Of a DNA stretch of 13,432 bases, positions 1 to 5,926 are shown in pieces. This stretch comes from Candidatus Bathyarchaeota archaeon. Lineage in GTDB: Archaea > Thermoproteota > Bathyarchaeia > 40CM-2-53-6. Below the pieces are notes generated by a model. That model made no database searches. It was given only the letters and a program-made list of their open reading frames with translations, and was not told where the DNA came from. A program made the position numbers and the translations under genes. Position 1 is the first letter of the stretch. The number at the start of each line of letters is the position of its first letter. The stretch covers positions 1 through 13,432 of the forward strand of contig VBBB01000145.1 of the NCBI GenBank assembly GCA_005882955.1. The letters are read 5' to 3'.

Positions 1-345
1 AGTATCTTTGCAATGGTAACATCGGTCGGCGCGATTCGACGTGTACTCGGGGTTCTGAAGTTCGTCGGTCTGCACGAGTAAGTGCTTGATTCCGATTACC
101 TTCGCCGTTTCCTTGGCAATTTCCAATTCATGTGGAGGGAGCGATTCAGACACCCCAGTTACCGCGACAGCGTGATCGCCGAGTGCCTTGTGAGCAATGA
201 GAGCAACGAGCGAGCTGTCGACACCCGCTGATAACGCCACCACTGCTCCCTTGCTCAATCGAATCTGCGAAAGAGCTGCGTCGAATTTTCGTTGAAGATC
301 TTGCGGCAGTGATTCTCCCAAGTTCGGAGGAACACGACTGCACAT
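1..345 (-). CDS. larE: LarE, ATP-dependent sacrificial sulfur transferase (N-terminal part)
   Basis: The first 115 codons are present; the rest runs off the left edge. LarE-type enzymes activate the pyridinium carboxylate made by LarB with ATP and then insert sulfur while building the nickel-pincer cofactor of lactate racemase and relatives. The sequence shows a PP-loop, ALSAGVDSS, at about residues 38-46, in the form typical of LarE. It is followed by SESLPPHELE and, near the cut end, NPEYTSNRADRCYHCK, the cysteine-containing segment that follows the PP-loop in this family. ATG at 345 is the only good start because an in-frame TAA lies two codons upstream. It diverges from larB, with 33 nt between the two starts, so they are probably expressed together. 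The family call is firm. Whether the sulfur donor is a cysteine side chain or an iron-sulfur cluster cannot be judged from this fragment. Confidence 0.9.
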   Translation of the reverse strand, partial: MCSRVPPNLGESLPQDLQRKFDAALSQIRLSKGAVVALSAGVDSSLVALIAHKALGDHAVAVTGVSESLPPHELEIAKETAKVIGIKHLLVQTDELQNPEYTSNRADRCYHCKDT

Positions 346-348
346 TGT

Positions 349-360
349 AATTTAAACTGT
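349..360 (+). promoter_or_regulatory. Possible TATA box for larB
   Basis: The A/T-rich stretch AATTTAAAC is centred about 25 nt upstream of the larB ATG. That is the usual distance from an archaeal TATA box to the transcription start, so larB may be transcribed without a leader. No Shine-Dalgarno motif precedes its ATG. The core TTTAAA is its own reverse complement, but it lies too close to larE (about 9 nt) to serve that gene. Confidence 0.35.
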
Positions 361-378
361 CCATCTGAAACTTTCTCT

Positions 379-1158
379 ATGACCACGCGGGACGACTTGT
401 CGAGATTCGACTCCGGGTTCAATGCATTGACAAACCGAACAAGCCTGCTCGCCATCAAGAGGGTGGCCCGCATTGCCCACTTGGACGTAGGGCGAGAAAT
501 AAGGAAGGGACTGCCTGAAATAATTCTCGCTGAAGGGAAAGCTCCCCAAGAAGTCGCGGAAATCGTCGAAGCGATGGTGAAGGGGAGCGGCAGGGCAATT
601 GTTAGTCGAGCAACGAGGAAACACTTGCGCCCAATCCGCGCTAAGCGAATTCCAAAATCGAGCATTCAATTCTTTGAAAGGTCAGGCATTATTCTAGCTA
701 AGCTCAAGTCTTACCGGGTTAAGCAGACCGGAGGTAGAGTCGGCCTGCTTACGGCCGGTACCTCGGACATCCCAGTCGCGGAAGAGGCCCAAATGATAGC
801 TAAGGAATTGGGATGTGAGACCCGGGTCTACTACGATGTTGGTGTCGCGGGATTGCACAGGCTCTTCAAACCGCTCTCGGAACTGCTCAAGTGGGACTCA
901 GACGTAATTCTCGTTGTCGCGGGAAGGGAAGGTGCTCTCCCGACCGTGGTTGCGGGACTCGTCGACGTCCCAGTCATAGGGGTTCCAACCTCCAGGAGCT
1001 ATGGGTTTGGGGACAAGGGCATAGCAGCGTTAGCCGCGATGTTGCAGTCTTGTTCTCTAGGAATAGCAGTCGTGAACATAGATGGTGGAGTTGGAGCAGG
1101 GTCTATCGCGGCTCTGATCGCCAATAGGGTAGCGAAGTACCGCATGGGACGGTCGTGA
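379..1158 (+). CDS. larB: LarB, nickel-pincer cofactor biosynthesis carboxylase
   Basis: A 259-residue protein of usual LarB length. LarB carboxylates the pyridinium ring of nicotinic acid adenine dinucleotide and hydrolyses its phosphoanhydride, the first step of nickel-pincer cofactor synthesis. The N-terminal part carries the family signature AHLDVGREIRKGLPEIILAE (about residues 33-52). The C-terminal half is the PurE-like (AIR carboxylase) domain, with GLLTAGTSDIPVAEEA, VAGREGALPTVVAGLVDVPV, GVPTSRSYGFGDKGIAALAA and VVNIDGGVGAG. The glycine-rich loops and the SD-x-PVAEEA motif look intact. It diverges from larE and is followed 12 nt later by fen1 on the same strand. No larC or larA is visible, so the enzyme that uses the cofactor is not identified here. 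ATG 379 gives the expected N terminus. Confidence 0.93.
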   Translation: MTTRDDLSRFDSGFNALTNRTSLLAIKRVARIAHLDVGREIRKGLPEIILAEGKAPQEVAEIVEAMVKGSGRAIVSRATRKHLRPIRAKRIPKSSIQFFERSGIILAKLKSYRVKQTGGRVGLLTAGTSDIPVAEEAQMIAKELGCETRVYYDVGVAGLHRLFKPLSELLKWDSDVILVVAGREGALPTVVAGLVDVPVIGVPTSRSYGFGDKGIAALAAMLQSCSLGIAVVNIDGGVGAGSIAALIANRVAKYRMGRS

Positions 1159-1170
1159 GGCCGGGTTAAG

Positions 1171-2208
1171 TTGGGTGTCGATCTCGGAGATGTCGTTCCA
1201 CACCGAAAGATAACGCTCGATGAACTATCAGGCAAGACGTTTGCAGTCGACGCTTACAACGCTCTCTACCAGTTCCTGGCGATAATACGGGGCCCGACGG
1301 GCGTTCCTTTGATGGACAGGCAGGGCCGTGTGACGAGCCATCTTAGTGGTCTCCTCTACCGGACAACGAATCTTGCAGAGCGTCGAATACGTCTCGTCTA
1401 TGTTTTCGACGGGGTACCTCCAGCTCTGAAGGAGACAGAGATCAAACGACGAAGAGCGGTCAAAGAAGAGGCGACCGTAAAGTATGAAGCAGCAATCTCT
1501 AGGGGTGAGGTTGAAGAGGCCAAGAAATACGCGCAGGCTACCGCTAGTCTGAAGGACATGATGGTTGAAGATGCTCATCGACTTCTCGAATATCTTGGAG
1601 TTCCATACGTGCAGGCACCTTCCGAAGGAGAGGCGCAGGCGGCGTACATGGCCGCTCGCGGTGACGTCTGGGCTGCCGTCAGTCAAGACTATGACTCGCT
1701 ATTGTTTGGCGCAACTAGGCTAGTCAGGAATCTGGCGATAAGCGGAAGGAGGAAGTTGCCGATGAGAGAGGCATATGTGCAGGTCGACCCTGAGATCATT
1801 GAGCTAACGGCGACCTTGGAATCACTTGGGCTAACGAGAGAACAATTCATAGATCTCGGAATCCTGATAGGTACCGATTTCAATCCCGACGGGTTCAAGG
1901 GAATCGGGCCGAAGACAGCCCTCAAGCTGTTACGCGAGAGTGGCAATATTGAGAATATAGCTCAAAAGAATCCGAATGTGCAGCCGCCAACAAACCTGAA
2001 TCGGATCAGGCAAATCTTCGTCAAACCCGACGTCACTTCACATTACACTCTTCATTGGAGGGAGCCTCAGATAGAGGATCTTGTCAGATTCCTCTGCGGG
2101 GAGAGAGACTTCAATGAAGAAAGAGTAAGGACCGCAGTAGAGAGAGCGAAGAGTGCTATAGCGAAGGATTCGGGAAAACAAACCCTCGAATCATTCTTTC
2201 ACGCATAA
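1171..2208 (+). CDS. fen: Flap endonuclease 1 (FEN1)
   Basis: A 345-residue structure-specific nuclease that removes 5' flaps left by Okazaki fragment synthesis and long-patch repair. It has the N (XPG-N) domain at about 1-100 and the I domain at about 120-260. All the metal-binding acids fall at the positions known from Pyrococcus FEN1: D27 (AVDAYN), D80 (VFDGVPP), E152 and E154 (APSEGEAQ), D173 and D175 (SQDYDS) and D236 (GTDFNPDG). The helix-hairpin-helix GFKGIGPKTALKLL follows. The C terminus, KQTLESFFHA, is a PCNA-interacting peptide, although lysine takes the usual glutamine position when LxxFF is aligned. The start is TTG at 1171, which yields MGVDLGD, the conserved FEN1 N terminus whose processed Gly2 enters the active site. 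It lies 12 nt after larB. Confidence 0.97.
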   Translation: MGVDLGDVVPHRKITLDELSGKTFAVDAYNALYQFLAIIRGPTGVPLMDRQGRVTSHLSGLLYRTTNLAERRIRLVYVFDGVPPALKETEIKRRRAVKEEATVKYEAAISRGEVEEAKKYAQATASLKDMMVEDAHRLLEYLGVPYVQAPSEGEAQAAYMAARGDVWAAVSQDYDSLLFGATRLVRNLAISGRRKLPMREAYVQVDPEIIELTATLESLGLTREQFIDLGILIGTDFNPDGFKGIGPKTALKLLRESGNIENIAQKNPNVQPPTNLNRIRQIFVKPDVTSHYTLHWREPQIEDLVRFLCGERDFNEERVRTAVERAKSAIAKDSGKQTLESFFHA

Positions 2209-2240
2209 GTGACAGCCCAAAATTGCAGAAAGGAACTAAG

Positions 2241-2660
2241 TTGGCTCGAGGAAAAATCGTTCTAGCGACCGGAGCGTTCGATCTCCTGCACCTTGGCCAC
2301 GTCAGGTTCCTCGAAGCCTCCAAGAGAAAGGGTGGCCCGGGTGCCAAGTTGATTGTGGTGGTTGCTAGGGATAAGACAGTTCTGAATCGGAAAGGACGAA
2401 GTGACAAGGCGATCTTAGGCCACACGCATCTTGATCTGTTGGGCATATTGCGGGAAGTAAGGCCGGACATTATCTCTGTCGGCTATGATCAAAAGCAGAT
2501 CAAGGCTTCGGTCGAGAAGCTTCTAAGAGTGGAGCGTCTCCCTATTCGGGTTATACAGATTCCAAAGTTCGGACCTAGTGGACTCAACAGCAGTACGGGG
2601 ATCAAGCAGAGGGTCGCAAAAGGCTGGGCAACTCAGACTAAGCCCCGAAGATCACCCTGA
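2241..2660 (+). CDS. ribL: RibL, archaeal FAD synthase (FMN adenylyltransferase), with internal deletion
   Basis: A 139-residue nucleotidyltransferase that converts FMN and ATP (or CTP) to FAD. The N terminus has the fold's first motif, GAFDLLHLGHVRFLEASK, with HLGH as the HxGH catalytic element. VVVARDKTV, RPDIISVGYDQ and a late SSTGIKQRV segment (counterpart of the C-terminal substrate loop) follow. Compared with RibL as I know it, the stretch between NRKGR and DKAILGH is about 19 residues short: the usual PIIPEEQR...VKALKPV segment is missing without a frame change. I chose TTG 2241 over TTG 2223 because AAAGGA sits 6 nt upstream of it and because it gives the normal short N terminus. The end overlaps the convergent ribK by 23 nt. 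Whether this shortened enzyme is active is open. Confidence 0.85.
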   Translation: MARGKIVLATGAFDLLHLGHVRFLEASKRKGGPGAKLIVVVARDKTVLNRKGRSDKAILGHTHLDLLGILREVRPDIISVGYDQKQIKASVEKLLRVERLPIRVIQIPKFGPSGLNSSTGIKQRVAKGWATQTKPRRSP

Positions 2661-3309
2661 TGTTGACAGAGTCGCCGTCCTTCAAGTTGAAACGGGTCCT
2701 CAGCTTCTCGGGCGAGATGACTTCGATGACATCTTCTCCATAGTGAGCTCTAACCGGAACGATCACTGCCCCCTGAACTTCTCCGTTAATAATGGCTCGA
2801 TAACCCTTCACTGCCCCATAGGTACGCGTCTTGTTCGCAAATCCTTCTATTTCGACGAAGGGATTACTCCCAAGTTCCCGTCGCGCACCCAAGTCCTCTT
2901 TTCTCACTCTGAGGTTCAGCGTTCCAGGGAATGGGTCGAATCCTAGTTTTGACCTAAACTGCTTCCTGTACCCTTCGAGGCCCATGTAGTAGGCACCTTC
3001 AGAGAGACCGGAGAAGACGACCGCATTGATCTCGACCTCAGCCCTCGGAGCCTCGAAAACCGATCTTAACACTCGGTACATCTGGGTCAGACTGTCGAGA
3101 CCCTCCTGTGTTATCCTGACTGTCTGGCTTCTTCCCTCGGCCGATTTGGTGAGAAGACCTAGCCGCTCCATTTCTATGAGTCTACGAGAGGCAGTCTGCT
3201 GCGATACGCCCATGCTCTTTGCGACGAGGTTCGTGCTGTAGGGCACGTTCCGCTGATAGGCTCCCATCTCGGCAAGCTTGTAGAGGGCGAGGAGATGCGA
3301 AGGCTTCAG
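2638..3309 (-). CDS. ribK: RbkR-type CTP-dependent riboflavin kinase with winged-helix DNA-binding domain
   Basis: Archaeal riboflavin kinases phosphorylate riboflavin to FMN using CTP. Those with an N-terminal winged helix (RbkR) also regulate riboflavin genes. The helix-turn-helix is STNLVAKSMGVSQQTASRRL, followed by a wing and then the kinase domain, with VFSGLSEGAYYMGLEGY, LGFDPFPGTLNLRV, NPFVEIEGF and ISPEKLRTRFNLKDGDSV. The first ATG (3267) would delete the first helix of the winged helix: the upstream in-frame codons read LKPSHLLALYKLAE, a clear domain N terminus. No ATG, GTG or TTG exists between there and the upstream stop. I therefore place the start at CTG 3309, where CTGA overlaps the endonuclease V stop by 4 nt, just as TTGA does at the next junction upstream. 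If that is wrong, the kinase starts at 3267 with a truncated DNA-binding domain. Confidence 0.88.
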   Translation of the reverse strand: MKPSHLLALYKLAEMGAYQRNVPYSTNLVAKSMGVSQQTASRRLIEMERLGLLTKSAEGRSQTVRITQEGLDSLTQMYRVLRSVFEAPRAEVEINAVVFSGLSEGAYYMGLEGYRKQFRSKLGFDPFPGTLNLRVRKEDLGARRELGSNPFVEIEGFANKTRTYGAVKGYRAIINGEVQGAVIVPVRAHYGEDVIEVISPEKLRTRFNLKDGDSVNIRVIFGA

Positions 3310-3950
3310 TCTGAACCGCCCTGTTTCGCGCGGTTCGATTCGAGGTGGGCTTGTCTCAGTGGAGAAGGATGCCCATTCACAAGGGATTTCTCAACTAGGT
3401 CGGAAGCGGTTTCAAGGGAGATTCTGTGGCCGACGCTAACGTAGAATTTTCGATTCTGAGCTGTCAGGATTCTCCCGATTACCTCCCCCTCAGGGTCCAG
3501 AATGTTGCTATCATCTGATTTTCCATATAACCGGGACTTTGCTACTCCGATTGTGGGCCTGTCCAATGCCAGTCCGACATGACAGGCCAAGCCGAATCTC
3601 CGGGGATGCGCGACTCCTTGTCCATCAATAAGGAACACGTCGGGCTTTTGTAGGATCTTTTCCGCGATCTTTACGAGCAGCGGGCCTTCTCGGAACCCGA
3701 GAAAACCAGGAACATACTTGTTCGACACACCATTCACGATCGTCACAGTCTCAGCAATCTCCTTGTTCACCGCGTCCCAGACGGAAGCAGCGACAAAGGC
3801 AGTGTCACCCTCGTATGCTGCGTCCATTCCACACAGGTATCGAGGCTCGAAGCCCGGATCGTCGATGCATTTGACATGTGTTGACAGATCTCGCTGTAAT
3901 GACGCGGCGTGAGCTGTGTCTACGAACTGGAATAGTTTTTCCGAGGTCAA
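3306..3950 (-). CDS. nfi: Endonuclease V (deoxyinosine/inosine-specific)
   Basis: A 214-residue nuclease of normal length. It cleaves the second phosphodiester 3' of deoxyinosine in deaminated DNA; human and some other members prefer inosine in RNA. The active-site residues align with those of the Thermotoga enzyme at nearly the same numbers: D43 (GMDAAY), Y79 and E88 (YVPGFLGFREGP, with the Tyr-Pro-Gly wedge), D109 (DGQGVAHPRRFG), K138 (IGVAKSRLYG) and the C-terminal PSPLRQAH element. The DGHG histidine found in many members is glutamine here, a substitution I also recall in other active enzymes. The start is TTG 3950, overlapping the stop of the translin gene by 4 nt (TTGA). The two are therefore probably translated in a coupled way. 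Confidence 0.95.
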   Translation of the reverse strand: MTSEKLFQFVDTAHAASLQRDLSTHVKCIDDPGFEPRYLCGMDAAYEGDTAFVAASVWDAVNKEIAETVTIVNGVSNKYVPGFLGFREGPLLVKIAEKILQKPDVFLIDGQGVAHPRRFGLACHVGLALDRPTIGVAKSRLYGKSDDSNILDPEGEVIGRILTAQNRKFYVSVGHRISLETASDLVEKSLVNGHPSPLRQAHLESNRAKQGGSD

Positions 3951-4585
3951 TTCTTCGAATAGGCACTCAGCCTCTTCTCCAACCTGTCCAGCGACTGTTC
4001 GAGAGCGAAGCGTCTTACCTCGGTGACCACATCGCCTCGAGTGGATTCAATGATTCGCCGGTCAGCATCCATCTTGACCCTAAACGTGGGAATAATCGAT
4101 GTGTGCTCAAGAATCTGAAGATCATCGTAAATGCCCTCCATCGCTCCCAGAAGTTTTTCCGCCTTTCTTACTTCGCCTCTTCGAAGGCAATTCAGGGCCA
4201 TTCTCCGAAACTCGCCCACGGCATCTAGGAGTCCCAGAACATAGCTCCGATTGTCCGTCTTCAATTCTGAGATTGTAGGGATCCGCTCGCTCTGTGCGAA
4301 GGATCGGAGTGTCATAGCCTCCACATATTCCTGGAACGCTACGACTACCCCTGACGATGTCTTGAATTCAGAGAAGTCGTTTGCGAGGTTCTGTATCTTG
4401 TTCAGAGTCTGTTCAACTTTGCGGAGCGTGTTTGACGCGGCTTCCATATCTCCCCGATGAATCTCTAGGATCGACGATCCCGCGAGTCTTGTCGCAGTCC
4501 TCGACAAGCTCAATACTGCTTCGCGAGCCTCGTCATAATGAACAAGCTGCTTCTGAACCGAAGCGAGGTCTCTCTTACTCAACAA
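3947..4585 (-). CDS. Archaeal translin/TRAX-family RNA-binding ribonuclease
   Basis: A 212-residue, almost wholly alpha-helical protein of the translin superfamily. Translin and TRAX form the eukaryotic C3PO ring, which binds and cuts single-stranded RNA; archaeal homologues form octameric RNases. The family pattern is seen in LSRTATRLAGSSILEIHRGD (27-46), VAFQEYVEAM (82-91), LGLLDAVGEFRRMALNCLRR (117-136) and the helix EKLLGAMEGIYDDLQ. The acidic pairs needed for catalysis in TRAX (E-x-x-E and D-x-x-x-E) are present as E86/E89 in QEYVEA and D121/E125 in DAVGE, so the protein is likely an active nuclease rather than only an RNA binder. The start is TTG at 4585, or the adjacent TTG 4582. It heads the translin-endonuclease V-ribK set. 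Databases often misname such proteins as haloacid dehalogenases; nothing of that fold is seen here. Confidence 0.88.
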   Translation of the reverse strand: MLSKRDLASVQKQLVHYDEAREAVLSLSRTATRLAGSSILEIHRGDMEAASNTLRKVEQTLNKIQNLANDFSEFKTSSGVVVAFQEYVEAMTLRSFAQSERIPTISELKTDNRSYVLGLLDAVGEFRRMALNCLRRGEVRKAEKLLGAMEGIYDDLQILEHTSIIPTFRVKMDADRRIIESTRGDVVTEVRRFALEQSLDRLEKRLSAYSKN

Positions 4586-4616
4586 GCGAGTTCAGCCCAG
4601 AGCCCACTGGGGCGAA

Positions 4617-4631
4617 TGACCCTATAACAGA
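4617..4631 (-). promoter_or_regulatory. Possible TATA box of the translin-nfi-ribK set
   Basis: On the minus strand TTATAGGG (plus strand CCCTATAA) is centred near 4624, about 39 nt upstream of the translin TTG. This implies a short leader of about 10-15 nt. It lies in the 67-nt gap between translin and the proteasome gene, which is the largest gap in this stretch of the minus-strand run and fits the start of a new transcript. Confidence 0.35.
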
Positions 4632-4652
4632 ATTTGCCTGCGAGTATCGTGT

Positions 4653-5258
4653 TTAGGCGAACTTTTGGGATTCTTCCTTTATGCCGTTATGTGTAATTAT
4701 CAAGAGGTCAACTCCATCGCCGCTTGAGATGTCGCGTGCTACTGCCGACTTTATCGCTCTGAGAATCAGAGGCCTTCCTTCCTCTACAGAGAGACCATCT
4801 CTATATTCCGATTCAAGAACTCCCATGGCAATCTCTGCGCCAGTGCCTACAGCCGCAAACTTGTCGCCGAGCACCGACCCGATCGGGTCCAAGACGAACA
4901 GTTCAGGGACACCGTCGTCGATTCCTGCAATTATTGTCTGTGCGAGGTAAGGAAAGAGGCGTCTGCTCGAAAGGATTGACGCGAATAGCTTCGCGGTGTT
5001 CTTGACCGTGCCCGGTCTTCCCCGCTCGTACCGGTAGATGCTCATGTACGCGTTAGCCTCTCGGGCAAGAACCTGCATGTCCCCAATTATCCCGGCGCAG
5101 CCGACTCCAATGTTGTCTGTAATCTTGAAGACTTTCTTTGCTACCTTGCTCATGACGAAGGTGCCGTATGAATATCTCCGTTCAGACGCTAGAATAGCGC
5201 CGTCTTTGCAGACGAGCCCCACCGTTGTGGCTCCAGGCATAAAGCCTTCTTCACTCAT
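4653..5258 (-). CDS. psmB: Proteasome beta subunit, apparently non-catalytic (PsmB1 type)
   Basis: An Ntn-hydrolase subunit of the inner rings of the 20S proteasome. The core reads GATTVGLVCKDGAILASERR, FVMSKVAKKVFKI, LDPIGSVLGDKFAAVG, GVLESEYRDG and RDISSGDGVDLLII. Taking the residue after the propeptide glycine as 1, Glu17 and Lys33 of the active site are in place, but residue 1 is alanine instead of the nucleophilic threonine. Reading the next Thr as residue 1 would put Glu and Lys one position out. From memory, crenarchaeal PsmB1, the non-catalytic partner of PsmB2, has the same Ala-Thr start and the same LASERR-x-SYG and ERDITSGDG blocks. I chose ATG 5258 (9-residue N-terminal extension) because that clade has short extensions. 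ATG 5327 would add 23 residues and is the alternative. A catalytic beta subunit is expected elsewhere in the genome. Confidence 0.92.
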   Translation of the reverse strand: MSEEGFMPGATTVGLVCKDGAILASERRYSYGTFVMSKVAKKVFKITDNIGVGCAGIIGDMQVLAREANAYMSIYRYERGRPGTVKNTAKLFASILSSRRLFPYLAQTIIAGIDDGVPELFVLDPIGSVLGDKFAAVGTGAEIAMGVLESEYRDGLSVEEGRPLILRAIKSAVARDISSGDGVDLLIITHNGIKEESQKFA

Positions 5259-5341
5259 AATTCGCGCCGAAAGCGCAAACCCTGGTTCTGTCGCTATAAA
5301 GGTAGCGTCGAGTGAAACAGTGCCCATCGCGGCGGTTCAGC

Positions 5342-5899
5342 CTACGAAGAAATATGGTCTCGCAGCTTTCGCTCGGGACGAGCACTGATCCCGTGAGGAA
5401 TGTACGGATTGTTCCAGTCGATAGGTCCGACGGAGAATCTGTACTGGAAACGTCCAAGCACGAGGTCCCAGTTCCAGGTGGAGAACTCAAAAAACTCGTC
5501 CCACTCTTCACCTTCTAGGAAACCTGAGTGAACTAGGTCCAATTTTAGAACTCCTCCCTTGGCAACTTCCCCAAACGTGATGTCGACTCTCGTACGCAAT
5601 CTTCGCACGTTTGGAAACTGGGGAGGCGCGATTAACTCGAACGCGAGATGCTTTTGGGCCTCGAGAGCCAGGATCTTGCACCCCTCAGTCCCTTGGAACC
5701 CTTTAGGCGATTTCAAACTTAAGAATAGTTCGTAGCGACCGCCGACCACTGGTTCAATGCTGGCCTTTGGGACAAGGAAACTTGTTACTCCTTCGATAGT
5801 AGTCCAGGCCTTCCAAGCATCTTGAAGAGTCGCAGTTGTGATAGTTTCTTTTCTTATGACCTTCGAAGAGTTGATCAAGCTTTCACTCCGTTCAAGCAT
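5342..5899 (-). CDS. SRPBCC (AHSA1/START-like) ligand-binding domain protein
   Basis: A 185-residue protein of the AHSA1 branch of the START/Bet v1 superfamily: helix-grip folds with a hydrophobic cavity, mostly of unknown ligand in prokaryotes. The family pattern is visible as the N-terminal strand IRKETITTATLQDAWKAWTT, then GVTSFLVPKASIEPVVGGRY, GCKILALEAQKHLAFELIAPP, VDITFGE, the late strand LKLDLVHSGFLEGEEWDEF and the C-terminal helix STWNWDLVLGRFQYRF. The last tail, about 25 residues with IDWNNPYIPHG, extends beyond the usual end of the domain and may be lineage-specific. It sits between the thiolase and the proteasome gene, 27 nt and 14-83 nt from them. The substrate cannot be inferred from this context. 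Confidence 0.82.
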   Translation of the reverse strand: MLERSESLINSSKVIRKETITTATLQDAWKAWTTIEGVTSFLVPKASIEPVVGGRYELFLSLKSPKGFQGTEGCKILALEAQKHLAFELIAPPQFPNVRRLRTRVDITFGEVAKGGVLKLDLVHSGFLEGEEWDEFFEFSTWNWDLVLGRFQYRFSVGPIDWNNPYIPHGISARPERKLRDHISS

Positions 5900-5901
5900 G
5901 T

Positions 5902-5914
5902 GACGACGGTCGTC
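5902..5914. repeat. Short perfect inverted repeat upstream of the SRPBCC gene
   Basis: GACGAC-G-GTCGTC: two 6-nt arms with a 1-nt centre, ending 3 nt upstream of the SRPBCC ATG (5899) in the 27-nt gap after the tRNA thiolase. The position would suit an operator or a block to translation. Arms this short can occur by chance. Confidence 0.3.
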
Positions 5915-5926
5915 GATATCATTGAT

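Noticed and set aside
255..665. A 136-codon minus frame across larB and larE.
   Set aside because: It is a shadow of larB and larE; both overlapping frames have clear family motifs.
3325..3345. A T-loop-like GGTTCGATTC, suggestive of a tRNA.
   Set aside because: It lies inside the endonuclease V coding sequence, the flanking bases do not form a T-stem, and no acceptor or anticodon stem fits.
5160..5240. Taking the threonine after the alanine as the proteasome nucleophile.
   Set aside because: It would move the catalytic glutamate and lysine to positions 16 and 32, out of register with all beta subunits.
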